A stretch of DNA of 39,198 nucleotides from an uncultured Ruminococcus sp. Lineage in GTDB: Bacteria > Bacillota > Clostridia > Oscillospirales > Ruminococcaceae. Under the pieces are notes generated by a model, which did no database searches, was not told where the DNA came from, and saw nothing but the letters and a program-made list of their open reading frames with translations. Both the position numbers and the translations under genes were made by a program. Of the stretch, positions 8,263-15,230 are shown piece by piece. The stretch spans positions 1 to 39,198 of the forward strand of contig NZ_CACWPP010000020.1 in the NCBI RefSeq assembly GCF_902762735.1, in the 5' to 3' direction. Positions within the stretch are counted from its first letter, which is position 1, and the number at the start of each line of letters is the position of its first letter.

Positions 8263-8445
8263 GCAAGTGTAAGAACAGGCGTACAGGCGTACCAATGGCG
8301 TAAATGCGTGCTTTTATCCGTCCCGACAGGCGTACATCGGACGGCTCATGGCGTACCTGGTACGCTGTCTGTACGGCATTTGGTACGCCTAAAACGGCGT
8401 AATATCGGGCTTGGTACGCCTGTACGCCATCATATTCAGTCGAAC
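8263..8445 (+). repeat. Iteron-like array, copy 1 (GGCGTAC/GTACGCC)
   Basis: About nine GGCGTAC or GTACGCC units occur in 150 bases, first mainly in one orientation (8278, 8286, 8329, 8350) and then in the other (8359, 8382, 8413, 8422). The ends form a 16-bp perfect inverted pair (8278-8293 and 8413-8428). It follows the helicase stop directly. A second, very similar copy lies at 14,697-14,898 and a part copy at 14,547-14,643. Candidate replication origin or helicase-binding site. Confidence 0.7.
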
Positions 8446-8487
8446 CCATAATCTATATGTGCAAAATCAACCGGGGAAAACCCTTTT

Positions 8488-8560
8488 GAAAGTCAAAATT
8501 GCGGCGCATATCCAGACTTTGTTCAAAACAGTTGACTTTCAGCACTTTAAAGTGTAACAT
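8488..8560 (+). promoter_or_regulatory. Promoter with nested palindromes before the recombinase module
   Basis: TTGACT (8532-8537), 17 bases, TAACAT (8555-8560). The spacer contains a perfect 12-bp palindrome CACTTTAAAGTG (8543-8554). TTGACTTTC over the -35 (8532-8540) is matched by its reverse complement GAAAGTCAA at 8488-8496. The two dyads suggest repression of the recombinase operon by an unidentified DNA-binding protein. Confidence 0.55.
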
Positions 8561-8603
8561 TAAAGCTAAGGGTGATCCCCGACGGTCAACGGAGGGAGAT
8601 CGC

Positions 8604-8867
8604 ATGGAAAACAATATCAAGCTATACGGTCAGGCAGAATACAATTACGCTGTCAGCAGGGAGATTCTTGGTATTCTTGTGAACAAGGATATTATTACCG
8701 AAGAACAGCGTCAGCGTATTGATGCCCTTAACCGCAAAATGATCTTTGATACATACCCGTCTGTCGATGACTGCGGTATGGACACACTATTCTCAGGAGG
8801 TACAGGAAATGCTAAAAACACCCGAACTTGCGATGAATACAAGGCGGAATCTTATCACGGTATGTAA
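8604..8867 (+). CDS. Small SHOCT-like protein preceding the recombinases (87 aa)
   Basis: The start at 8604 follows GGAGGGAG at 8591-8598; the longer frame from 8499 would run through the promoter. Residues ~10-45 (AVSREILGILVNKDIITEEQRQRID, split here as AVSREILGIL and then DIITEEQRQRIDALNRK) have the short-helix, loop, helix pattern of SHOCT-type domains. Similar small proteins often sit just upstream of multi-recombinase clusters in Clostridia mobile DNA. The tail after ~60 contains DDCGMDTLFSGG and no further motif. The function is unknown; it may be a recombination directionality or regulatory factor. Its end overlaps the next, broken reading frame. Confidence 0.6.
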   Translation: MENNIKLYGQAEYNYAVSREILGILVNKDIITEEQRQRIDALNRKMIFDTYPSVDDCGMDTLFSGGTGNAKNTRTCDEYKAESYHGM

Positions 8868-9018
8868 CGGCAGGAAGATGAAATGGCACAGCCGACAGGA
8901 AGCTTAGGCTTATTTTCTGGAAGCTATGATGTCCTCAGACGGTGAGGAACATGAGCGTTATGAGTGTGTATATATTCAGCTTCTGAATGGGCTTAGTTAT
9001 TGTTCGGACGAGGACTGA
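8809..9018 (+). pseudogene. Small gene interrupted by an amber codon
   Basis: From ATG 8809, with AGGAGG at 8795-8800, the frame reads 32 codons, hits TAG at 8905-8907, then stays open for 36 more codons to TGA at 9016. The part after the stop (YFLEAMMSSDGEEHERY, then IQLLNG) looks like real protein continuous with the part before (ITVCNGRKMKWHSRQEA). A single base change in a Gln or similar codon would explain it. I recognise the pattern as a small protein commonly near these recombinases but cannot name it. Alternatives are a sequencing error or translation as two pieces. Confidence 0.6.
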
Positions 9019-9030
9019 ACTACTAAAATG

Positions 9031-9055
9031 CGGAACAGGCGATTTGCCTGTTCCG
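9031..9055 (+). terminator. Perfect 10-bp stem upstream of the first recombinase
   Basis: CGGAACAGGC (9031-9040) pairs with GCCTGTTCCG (9046-9055) around a 5-base loop. No T-run follows on the + strand. It may be a weak terminator or a binding site. It separates the small genes from the recombinases. Confidence 0.45.
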
Positions 9056-9104
9056 TAAAAATTATAAGGTCATCTGTTTTATCCAAACGGAGAGGAGAGT
9101 TTAC

Positions 9105-10649
9105 ATGGCAAAAATAGCGATGATACCGAAAATATCTCGTAAACAGGGCAAAAAAGTCCGTGTTGCCGCCTATTGCAGAGTGTCTACCGATCATAAAGAT
9201 CAGGTCAATTCCTACGATGCACAGGTGAGGTATTTTTCGGGGCTTTACAGTAATTCTCAAACGGAAGTGCTTGTTGATATATACGCTGATGAGGGCATCA
9301 GCGGAACAAGTGTGGAGAAACGTGCAGAGTTCGGCAGGCTTATGGAAGACTGTCGGGCAGGCAAAATAGACCGTGTGATAACCAAATCTATCAGCCGTTT
9401 TGCAAGGAATACAAAGGATTGTCTGCAATATATCAGGGAGCTGAAAAGCCTCGGTATTACGGTGTATTTTGAGAAAGAGAACATTGACACGGCAAGACTG
9501 TCCGATGAAATGATGATAACGGTCATGGGAGGGCTTGCGCAGGAAGAGTCACAGTCTATTTCCAATAATGTTAGGTGGACTTTTCAGAGAGCAATGGCAA
9601 GCGGAACACTGCGTCATGCTCGTATACCCTATGGATATTTAAAAGACGATGAAACAGGAAACCTTGTGATAGACCCCGAAAAAGCCAAGATCGTCCGCAG
9701 GATATTCGATATGTACATCGGCGGAATGGGGATAAAGAGGATAGCTGTGCAGTTGAATGAAGAAGGTATTCCCTCGCCGACAGGTATCCAATGGAATAAC
9801 ATCACCATCAACAAAATGCTCAGACAGGAAAAGTATATCGGTGATACCTTGTGGCAGAAAACGTACTCTGAATTTATGGGCAAGAAGTATCAGACGAATT
9901 ATGGTCAGCAGACGAAATATTATCTTCGTGATACGCACCCTGCCATTATCAGCCGTGAGATTTTTGCAAAGGCAGCGGAGATGAAGTTAAAGTCTGCTGC
10001 CCCAAAGGGTTCATCAATTGACTCTATCTTTAAGAAAAAGCTGTTTTGTGGAAAGTGCGGTCACATTTATTCTTCGTCGAATTATAGGAATAACCTATCC
10101 TGGTCTTGCGCCAAAAGGTATGGTATTGCTGATCAGTGCGATAACATCACAGTGCGTGATGAAACGCTTAATGTTGCATTCAGAGCAATGTGTGACAAAT
10201 TACACATTCACGGGACGGAGATATTTGGGAAGTGTTTAGATAATTTACAAAGGCTTCGCAAAGCGCAGGAAGGCGGGACTACTGAGGATAAAAAGATACT
10301 TAGTGAGATTGCCGAGCTAAAGGAGAAAAAGCACCGATTAAGCAAGCTCCTTACAAAACATTTTATAGAGCCTGAACAGTATTCAGAACAGGTATTTGAG
10401 ATAGACGGTCAGATAAGGGCATTGACGAGGGGCATGGATAAAGCTCCTGCTAAAAAAGATGAACTACGAATGAGGATAGAGGGGCTTGCGGAGATTTTCA
10501 AACGTTATGATGGAAGTGTAAGATCACAGACTGAGATACTTGACACAGTTGTAGAAAAGATCATCATTTGTGATGACGGCACGATCAGGTTCAAAATGCT
10601 TGCAGGACTGGAATTTACGGAAAGGTTAAGTGGGTATAATGGGGAGTAA
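9105..10649 (+). CDS. Large serine recombinase 1 (514 aa)
   Basis: N-terminal resolvase domain with the catalytic serine S27 in AAYCRVSTD, and SISRFARN farther on. A recombinase domain (~170-280) follows, then a zinc ribbon starting CGKCGH and closed by later cysteines, and a coiled coil (~370-450). This is the normal domain order and length of TndX/TnpX-type large serine recombinases, which cut and rejoin att sites for insertion and excision. It has a GGAGAGGAG site before the ATG. Two related genes follow directly, and the three probably form one operon. Confidence 0.92.
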   Translation: MAKIAMIPKISRKQGKKVRVAAYCRVSTDHKDQVNSYDAQVRYFSGLYSNSQTEVLVDIYADEGISGTSVEKRAEFGRLMEDCRAGKIDRVITKSISRFARNTKDCLQYIRELKSLGITVYFEKENIDTARLSDEMMITVMGGLAQEESQSISNNVRWTFQRAMASGTLRHARIPYGYLKDDETGNLVIDPEKAKIVRRIFDMYIGGMGIKRIAVQLNEEGIPSPTGIQWNNITINKMLRQEKYIGDTLWQKTYSEFMGKKYQTNYGQQTKYYLRDTHPAIISREIFAKAAEMKLKSAAPKGSSIDSIFKKKLFCGKCGHIYSSSNYRNNLSWSCAKRYGIADQCDNITVRDETLNVAFRAMCDKLHIHGTEIFGKCLDNLQRLRKAQEGGTTEDKKILSEIAELKEKKHRLSKLLTKHFIEPEQYSEQVFEIDGQIRALTRGMDKAPAKKDELRMRIEGLAEIFKRYDGSVRSQTEILDTVVEKIIICDDGTIRFKMLAGLEFTERLSGYNGE

Positions 10650-10650
10650 A

Positions 10651-11508
10651 ATGCTGTATGGCTACAAAATAGAAAACGGAGAAGTTATCATTGATGAAGA
10701 AAGTGCCGACATTGTACGCCGTATATTTAATGACCGTATAAACGGCATTACCGGACCTAAGATCGGAGCAGCATTGTATGCAGAAAAAATACCGCATTTT
10801 AGTGACAGCGAGAAAAAAACAGGCGATAAGGTGATGTCGATACTGAGAAACGAGAGATACTTCGGTGAATATGGTTATCCCCCTATCGTTTCAAAGGAGA
10901 CCTTTCAGCAGGCTCGTGACAGTATGTGCAGAAAAGTTTTCGGAAAGCCATTACCTGCACATAAAATCATAAAGGGAATGTCATTCTGTACCGTATGCGG
11001 TATGCATATGGGACACAACTATAATGGAACAGGAGTTGCAAAATGGCATTGCTGTACAAAAGGCTGTGTGAATTTTATGCCTGTCATAACAGAGGAAGAA
11101 TATTTGTCCGCTATACGTTCAATTCTGAACAGTGTTATTAAAAGCCCCAAACTGTTGAATGTCAAGTCGGTACTTACGGAATATGTTCCGAGTGGTAGTA
11201 TCAAGGTGCATGAAGAAAATCTTAATGCAATGCTTTCCGTCGAGCCAATTGAAGCCGAGAAGATTCTTTCAGAAATCTTTACCCTTGCATCGGAACAGTA
11301 TGCTTGCTGTACTTACGACCTTACCCCATACGTTACAGCCGATTTGAAAAATACCGCAAAAAAACACGAGCAGTCCGATGATGTTAACTTGGAGTTATTA
11401 CAGCAGATTGCTGAAAAGATTGTTGTTGATGCCGATAAGAACATATCCGTTATTTTCAAAAACGGCAAGAAGATAACATATAAGGAGAGCGATACTGATG
11501 AGCCGTAA
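10651..11508 (+). CDS. Recombinase-like protein lacking the catalytic domain (285 aa)
   Basis: The ATG at 10651 is one base after the previous stop and has GGGGAG close upstream; ATG 10639 is an alternative. The protein starts directly with the recombinase domain (LYGYKIENGEVIIDEESADI), followed by a zinc ribbon (CTVCGMHMG then CCTKGC) and a helical tail. The whole N-terminal resolvase domain, including the catalytic serine, is absent. This is not a recent truncation, since start signals and coupling are intact. In related Firmicute elements a short middle recombinase of this type is recurrent, perhaps as a DNA-binding partner that sets site choice or direction. Confidence 0.8.
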   Translation: MLYGYKIENGEVIIDEESADIVRRIFNDRINGITGPKIGAALYAEKIPHFSDSEKKTGDKVMSILRNERYFGEYGYPPIVSKETFQQARDSMCRKVFGKPLPAHKIIKGMSFCTVCGMHMGHNYNGTGVAKWHCCTKGCVNFMPVITEEEYLSAIRSILNSVIKSPKLLNVKSVLTEYVPSGSIKVHEENLNAMLSVEPIEAEKILSEIFTLASEQYACCTYDLTPYVTADLKNTAKKHEQSDDVNLELLQQIAEKIVVDADKNISVIFKNGKKITYKESDTDEP

Positions 11509-13135
11509 TATCCCGACAGCAGACAATGTTACTGTAATTCCTGCATTATCCCCCGCCGAGATCAAGGAGAGAAAATTCAAGCAAATAAGGGTAGCTGCCT
11601 ATTGCAGAGTATCTACCGATCATGAGGAGCAGCAGAATAGTTATCAGGTACAGATAGCCTACTACACCGATTTGATAAACTCAAATCCCGAATGGACACT
11701 TGCAGGCATTTTCGCAGACGAGGGCATCAGTGGAACTCAGACAAAGAACCGCACTCAGTTCAATAAGATGATACGAAAATGCAAACAGAAAAAGATAGAC
11801 CTTGTATTATGCAAGTCTATCAGCCGTTTCGCCCGTAATACGGTTGACTGTCTTGAATATATCCGTGAGTTGAAGCTGCTGGGCATCGGAGTTATCTTTG
11901 AAAAAGAAAACATCAACACCATGACGATGAACAGCGAATTTATCATATCGCTGTATGGCTCATTTGCACAAGCCGAAAGCGAAAGCATAAGCAAGAACGT
12001 CACATGGGGCGTTGATAAATCTTTCAAAGAAGGGAAGGTAAAATATTCCCTTGATAAGATGCTTGGCTACCGCAGAGGTGACGACGGCAAGCCCATTATT
12101 GTGGAGGAAGAAGCCGAGATAGTCAGATATATCTACAAGCTGTATCTTGACGGACTCAGCCTGAAACGTATCGCAAGAAGGCTACGTGATGAGGGTGTCA
12201 AGAAATGGAACGGCACAACGGACTGGACGGCGGTCACGGTCTACGGCATACTCAAAAATGAAAAATATGCAGGTGATGCGGTCTTGCAGAAAACTTATAC
12301 GGTGGACTGTATTCTGCATAAACAGGTGAAGAACAACGGCGAAAAAGACAAGTATATCGTGTATGACTGCCACCCTGCCATCATCGGGCGTGATACTTAT
12401 AACCGTGTTCAGCAGGAGCTTGCAAGGCGCGGCTCGATAAGAAAAAGAAGCGACAAGACCGAGACAGAACAAGGGCATTATGCAAGTAAGTATGCTTTAA
12501 GCGATATACTTATCTGCGGAGAGTGCGGTACAGCATATCGCCGTGTCACATGGACTTCTCACGGACATAAGCTCATCGTATGGCGGTGCATCAGCAGACT
12601 CGACCACGGCAGTAAGTACTGTAAGAACTCACCATCTATAAATGAGGAAAAGCTCCAGACCGCTATTGTCGATGCACTCAATAGGGTATATGCTGACGGT
12701 GAGAAGTTGATGGAAGAAATGAAGCGTAACCTCATGCTCGTTATGACCGATAAGGATATAGCAAAATCGGAAATTGACAAAATGGAGATGCGGCTTCGTG
12801 AGATAGCCAAAGCAAGAAAAGGACTTGTCAGCCTTATCACAAGCGGTACGGTCGATGAGGATTCGCTTGATAAGGATTTTCAGGATCTCATCAATGAAGA
12901 GAAATTCTTGAAAGAGCAGATCGCAGACAGAAAGAGCCGTTCAAAGCTCAGTGATGAAAAACGCTATCATTTGATGTCCGCATTTGAGGAGCTTCAAAAG
13001 GCAAAGTTTCAAATGACCGAATACGATGATGTGACTGTCAGAAAGGTCATAGAGTGTATCAGGGTGCTGTCCAAGACCGAGGTACAGATCATTTTCAAGG
13101 GCGGATTTGAGATGAATATAACGGTTGATACATGA
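11498..13135 (+). CDS. Large serine recombinase 2 (545 aa)
   Basis: Overlaps the previous gene by 11 bases and has an AAGGAG site. The catalytic serine S39 lies in AAYCRVSTD, with the resolvase domain to ~170 (ISRFARN, AQAESESIS). The recombinase domain (~185-300), a zinc ribbon opening ICGECG with later WRC and YC cysteines, and a long coiled coil (~410-500) follow. It is complete and shares the YCRVSTDH core with the first recombinase but is clearly diverged, so the two are not a recent duplication. It probably acts with its two neighbours to excise or integrate the element. A strong hairpin closes the operon. Confidence 0.92.
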   Translation: MSRNIPTADNVTVIPALSPAEIKERKFKQIRVAAYCRVSTDHEEQQNSYQVQIAYYTDLINSNPEWTLAGIFADEGISGTQTKNRTQFNKMIRKCKQKKIDLVLCKSISRFARNTVDCLEYIRELKLLGIGVIFEKENINTMTMNSEFIISLYGSFAQAESESISKNVTWGVDKSFKEGKVKYSLDKMLGYRRGDDGKPIIVEEEAEIVRYIYKLYLDGLSLKRIARRLRDEGVKKWNGTTDWTAVTVYGILKNEKYAGDAVLQKTYTVDCILHKQVKNNGEKDKYIVYDCHPAIIGRDTYNRVQQELARRGSIRKRSDKTETEQGHYASKYALSDILICGECGTAYRRVTWTSHGHKLIVWRCISRLDHGSKYCKNSPSINEEKLQTAIVDALNRVYADGEKLMEEMKRNLMLVMTDKDIAKSEIDKMEMRLREIAKARKGLVSLITSGTVDEDSLDKDFQDLINEEKFLKEQIADRKSRSKLSDEKRYHLMSAFEELQKAKFQMTEYDDVTVRKVIECIRVLSKTEVQIIFKGGFEMNITVDT

Positions 13136-13142
13136 TGAAATT

Positions 13143-13172
13143 GCCCACCAAGCCATTATAGACTTGGTGGGC
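13143..13172. terminator. Bidirectional terminator between convergent genes
   Basis: GCCCACCAAG (13143-13152) and CTTGGTGGGC (13163-13172) form a perfect 10-bp stem with a 10-base loop. It lies between the recombinase operon and the convergent nuclease-tail fragment. Confidence 0.8.
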
Positions 13173-13178
13173 ATCGGT

Positions 13179-13381
13179 TTAATTGTTGTCATCGAGCATT
13201 GCTGCATAACGTGCCTGATCGTCTTTGGGGATTTCTAAGGTATCCATTGCCTGCTGTGCTGTCAGTTTCAGATTTTTCATCATTTTTTTGATGCTTTCGA
13301 GCAATGACAGCTCTTTGCCCTTTTCAACACCAGTTAATTCAATCGCCATACCGAGATTACACATTTCAAGCACCTGTCCTA
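13179..13381 (-). pseudogene. Duplicated C-terminal fragment of the Rpn-type nuclease
   Basis: The 64-residue frame repeats the tail of the next gene almost line by line: LEMCNLGMA, then LTAQQAMD, PKDDQA and YAAML, with scattered substitutions. It has no ribosome site of its own, and the nuclease core is absent. It is best read as a partial tandem copy left by unequal recombination, with enough divergence to be old. A short translated peptide cannot be excluded, since such C-terminal pieces do occur as separate proteins in some nuclease families. Confidence 0.7.
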
Positions 13382-14359
13382 TTAGTTTGTAGAACCGAGC
13401 ATAGCGGCATAATGTGCCTGATCGTCCTTTGGAACTTTTAATGCGTCCATCGCCTGCTGTGCAGTCAGATGAAGCGTTTCCATAAGATTTTTGATATTCT
13501 GGAGGGTAGTTGCCTCAGTTCCCTGAGTAAATCCTCTTTTTACACCCTTTAATTCAACAGCCATACCGAGATTACACATTTCAAGCACCTCCTCCTCGAT
13601 TTCCTTTGTCATGGGGATATTGAATTCGCTTTCAAGTATCTGCTTTCTCTTTTCGACACTCTCTGTTGTGGACAGAAGCGTGCTCAAAAGACGTATGATA
13701 CTATTATCACCTTTCATACCCTTATCATTCAGGGATATGATAATGATCTTCATTTTGTCATAGTTCTCGACAGGTTCATTGACCTGACCGATAGTCTTTG
13801 TCGGTTTCAGACCATACTCCACGATGGAATTTGCGTTATCACCGCTTGGGCTGGGACATATCCATATGGTATATACCTTCTGTATCTTGTCATAATCGGA
13901 GCGCTCAAAGACCGTTCCTTTCTGACGAGAGATCAGGCGGGCGGCGTAGTAGACACCTCTTGTCACGATAGCATAGGACATTTTTGTATCGACCTGTATC
14001 TCGATGTTGATGACAAGCCGAACGACCTTGCTTGTTTTAGGGATAATGGCATCAAATACCAGATCGTAACGGACTAAGCCCTCGCTGTCTGAATTGTCCT
14101 CGCTATCAGAGCCAACGATCGCCGAATCGGCATCGGGAACGTCCTGGTCAACAGATACCTCATTCACCTTGACTTCGCCGGCAAAACAGTTTTTCTCAAT
14201 ATATTTTATATCGTATCCCTCAAACTCTTCGACACATTCTTTCAGTATCTCGGCGAGTATGATACGATGTTTTATCAGCTTCTTGGCAACTGCATCGAGC
14301 TTGGCACGGGTATCGGAAGCATCAATGCTGCTGGCAAGACTTGTAGGAACGGAAGCCAT
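13382..14359 (-). CDS. PD-(D/E)XK nuclease of the Rpn / transposase-like family (325 aa)
   Basis: The ATG at 14359 is chosen over upstream ATGs because AAGGAG lies 9 bases before it. The core carries the nuclease signature: YDLVFDAIIP (catalytic Asp) and then VINIEIQVD (E-x-Q), followed by a helical part with RGVYYAARLI. The acidic insert around residues 75-95 (DSEDNSDSEG) is probably a loop. The C-terminal ~70 residues (EEVLEMCNLGMAVEL and the LTAQQAMDALKV helix) are typical of Rpn-family proteins from Clostridia. Members are linked to RecA-independent recombination or to defence roles; which applies here is unknown. Confidence 0.8.
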   Translation of the reverse strand: MASVPTSLASSIDASDTRAKLDAVAKKLIKHRIILAEILKECVEEFEGYDIKYIEKNCFAGEVKVNEVSVDQDVPDADSAIVGSDSEDNSDSEGLVRYDLVFDAIIPKTSKVVRLVINIEIQVDTKMSYAIVTRGVYYAARLISRQKGTVFERSDYDKIQKVYTIWICPSPSGDNANSIVEYGLKPTKTIGQVNEPVENYDKMKIIIISLNDKGMKGDNSIIRLLSTLLSTTESVEKRKQILESEFNIPMTKEIEEEVLEMCNLGMAVELKGVKRGFTQGTEATTLQNIKNLMETLHLTAQQAMDALKVPKDDQAHYAAMLGSTN

Positions 14360-14452
14360 TGGAATCATCTCCTTCTTTCCTATACTAATTATATCATATG
14401 AGCAATAAAATGTCAATGCCGAGTTTTCGGGCGATCGGGTATAATTACGGCA

Positions 14453-14544
14453 TTATAGCGATCTGCCTTAACATTCAGACAAGATCCATATATCCGAGCT
14501 TTTGCGACCGGCTCTTGTGAATTTAAACAGTTGGATCGCTATAA
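14453..14544. repeat. 92-bp element with inverted ends TTATAGCGATC
   Basis: TTATAGCGATC (14453-14463) and GATCGCTATAA (14534-14544) are perfect terminal inverted repeats. A 46-bp relative with the ends TTACAGCGAT / ATCGCTGTAA and a shared start (CGCCTTAAAATTCAG against TGCCTTAACATTCAG) lies at 26,185-26,230. No coding capacity. It is probably a small dispersed palindromic repeat. Confidence 0.6.
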
Positions 14545-14546
14545 AA

Positions 14547-14643
14547 AGAGCAAGTGTCGAACAAGGCGTACAGGCGTACCAATGGCGTAAATGCGCGCTT
14601 TTGCCCGTCCCGACAAGCGTACCGAACGGCGTACAGCGGACGG
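14547..14643 (+). repeat. Iteron-like array, partial copy 2
   Basis: Closely matches the first ~90 bases of the arrays at 8,263 and 14,697 (AGAGCAAG, GGCGTACAGGCGTACC, then GCGTAAATGCG), then diverges. Just after it, 14,676-14,697 match the 3' end of the helicase gene (GGCTTCACAGGCATCACG against GGCTTCACAGGTATCACG at 8,223). This shows that the duplicated unit once included the helicase end. Confidence 0.7.
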
Positions 14644-14696
14644 CAGTAAAATTCTGACAGTCCTGTTGAAGCAGGGGCTTCACAGGCATCACGATT

Positions 14697-14898
14697 AAAG
14701 AGCAAGTTCCGAACAAGGCGTACAGGCGTACCGATGGCGTAAATGCGCGCTTTTGCCCGTCCCGACAAGCGTACCGAACAGCTCATGGCGTACAGGTACG
14801 GCTGAATGTACGGCATTTGGTACGCCCAAAACGGCGTAATATCGGGCTTGGTACGCCTGTACGCCGTTCCGGTAAGTTGCATCTATATTATGTATGTG
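14697..14898 (+). repeat. Iteron-like array, copy 3
   Basis: An almost complete second version of the 8,263 array, including AGAGCAAG at the start, the inverted pair GGCGTACAGGCGTACC / GGTACGCCTGTACGCC, and the trailing ATCTATAT...ATGTGCAA. With copy 1 it brackets the recombinase and nuclease genes (about 6.4 kb). Confidence 0.75.
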
Positions 14899-14909
14899 CA
14901 AGCTCAAAC

Positions 14910-14959
14910 CGAAAGAACAGCCATTTTGTTTCATCGGCAATTCACATCAAGATCGGGAG
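14910..14959 (+). repeat. MITE-like repeat, right half only
   Basis: Matches the right half of the ~100-bp repeat at 23,835-23,934 (CGAAAGAACAGCCATTTTGT onward to the CGGGAG end). The left half is missing. It sits directly against the end of iteron copy 3. Confidence 0.65.
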
Positions 14960-15023
14960 TTGAATGATATTACGATCACGGCTAAGTTTAAGACTGGGGA
15001 GGTATCGGGCGGCGGGGATTTAG

Positions 15024-15068
15024 CCGAACCGTTCCCCAGACCGCAGAGAAACGTTCGGGGATTTTTTT
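15024..15068 (+). terminator. Possible terminator before the asparagine-synthase-like gene
   Basis: CCGAAC (15024-15029) can pair with GTTCGG (15053-15058), or TCCCC with GGGGA inside it, followed by seven T's (15062-15068). The loop is long, so this is tentative. No gene is evident immediately upstream. Confidence 0.4.
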
Positions 15069-15098
15069 GCGGGGCAGCAAAACAGCTCCCCCCGACCC

Positions 15099-15127
15099 TT
15101 GCATTTATCTGCGCTTTATGGTATAAT
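15099..15127 (+). promoter_or_regulatory. Sigma-A promoter of the asparagine-synthase-like gene
   Basis: TTGCAT (15099-15104), 17 bases, TATAAT (15122-15127). A short MITE copy begins 9 bases after the -10, so it becomes part of the mRNA leader. Confidence 0.8.
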
Positions 15128-15135
15128 ATATAGTA

Positions 15136-15196
15136 TCCCGTTTTGGCTGTGTATCCAGCCGTTTTGTATCAAAGCTATACAAATCAAAATCGGGAG
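15136..15196 (+). repeat. MITE-like repeat, short internal-deletion copy (61 bp)
   Basis: Has both ends of the family (TCCCGTTTTGGCTGTGTAT at the left, ATCAAAATCGGGAG at the right) but lacks most of the middle. It is flanked by an 8-of-9 direct repeat (TATATAGTA at 15127-15135, CATATAGTA at 15197-15205), which looks like a target-site duplication. Confidence 0.7.
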
Positions 15197-15230
15197 CATA
15201 TAGTAATATATTTTAGTGAGGTGTACTTGA

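Noticed and set aside
8263-8445. Repeats considered as a CRISPR array
   Set aside because: Units are 7-8 bases, irregularly spaced and in both orientations; no cas genes nearby.
14894-15133. 79-codon frame with ATG
   Set aside because: Runs through repeat sequence and a possible terminator; no ribosome site.
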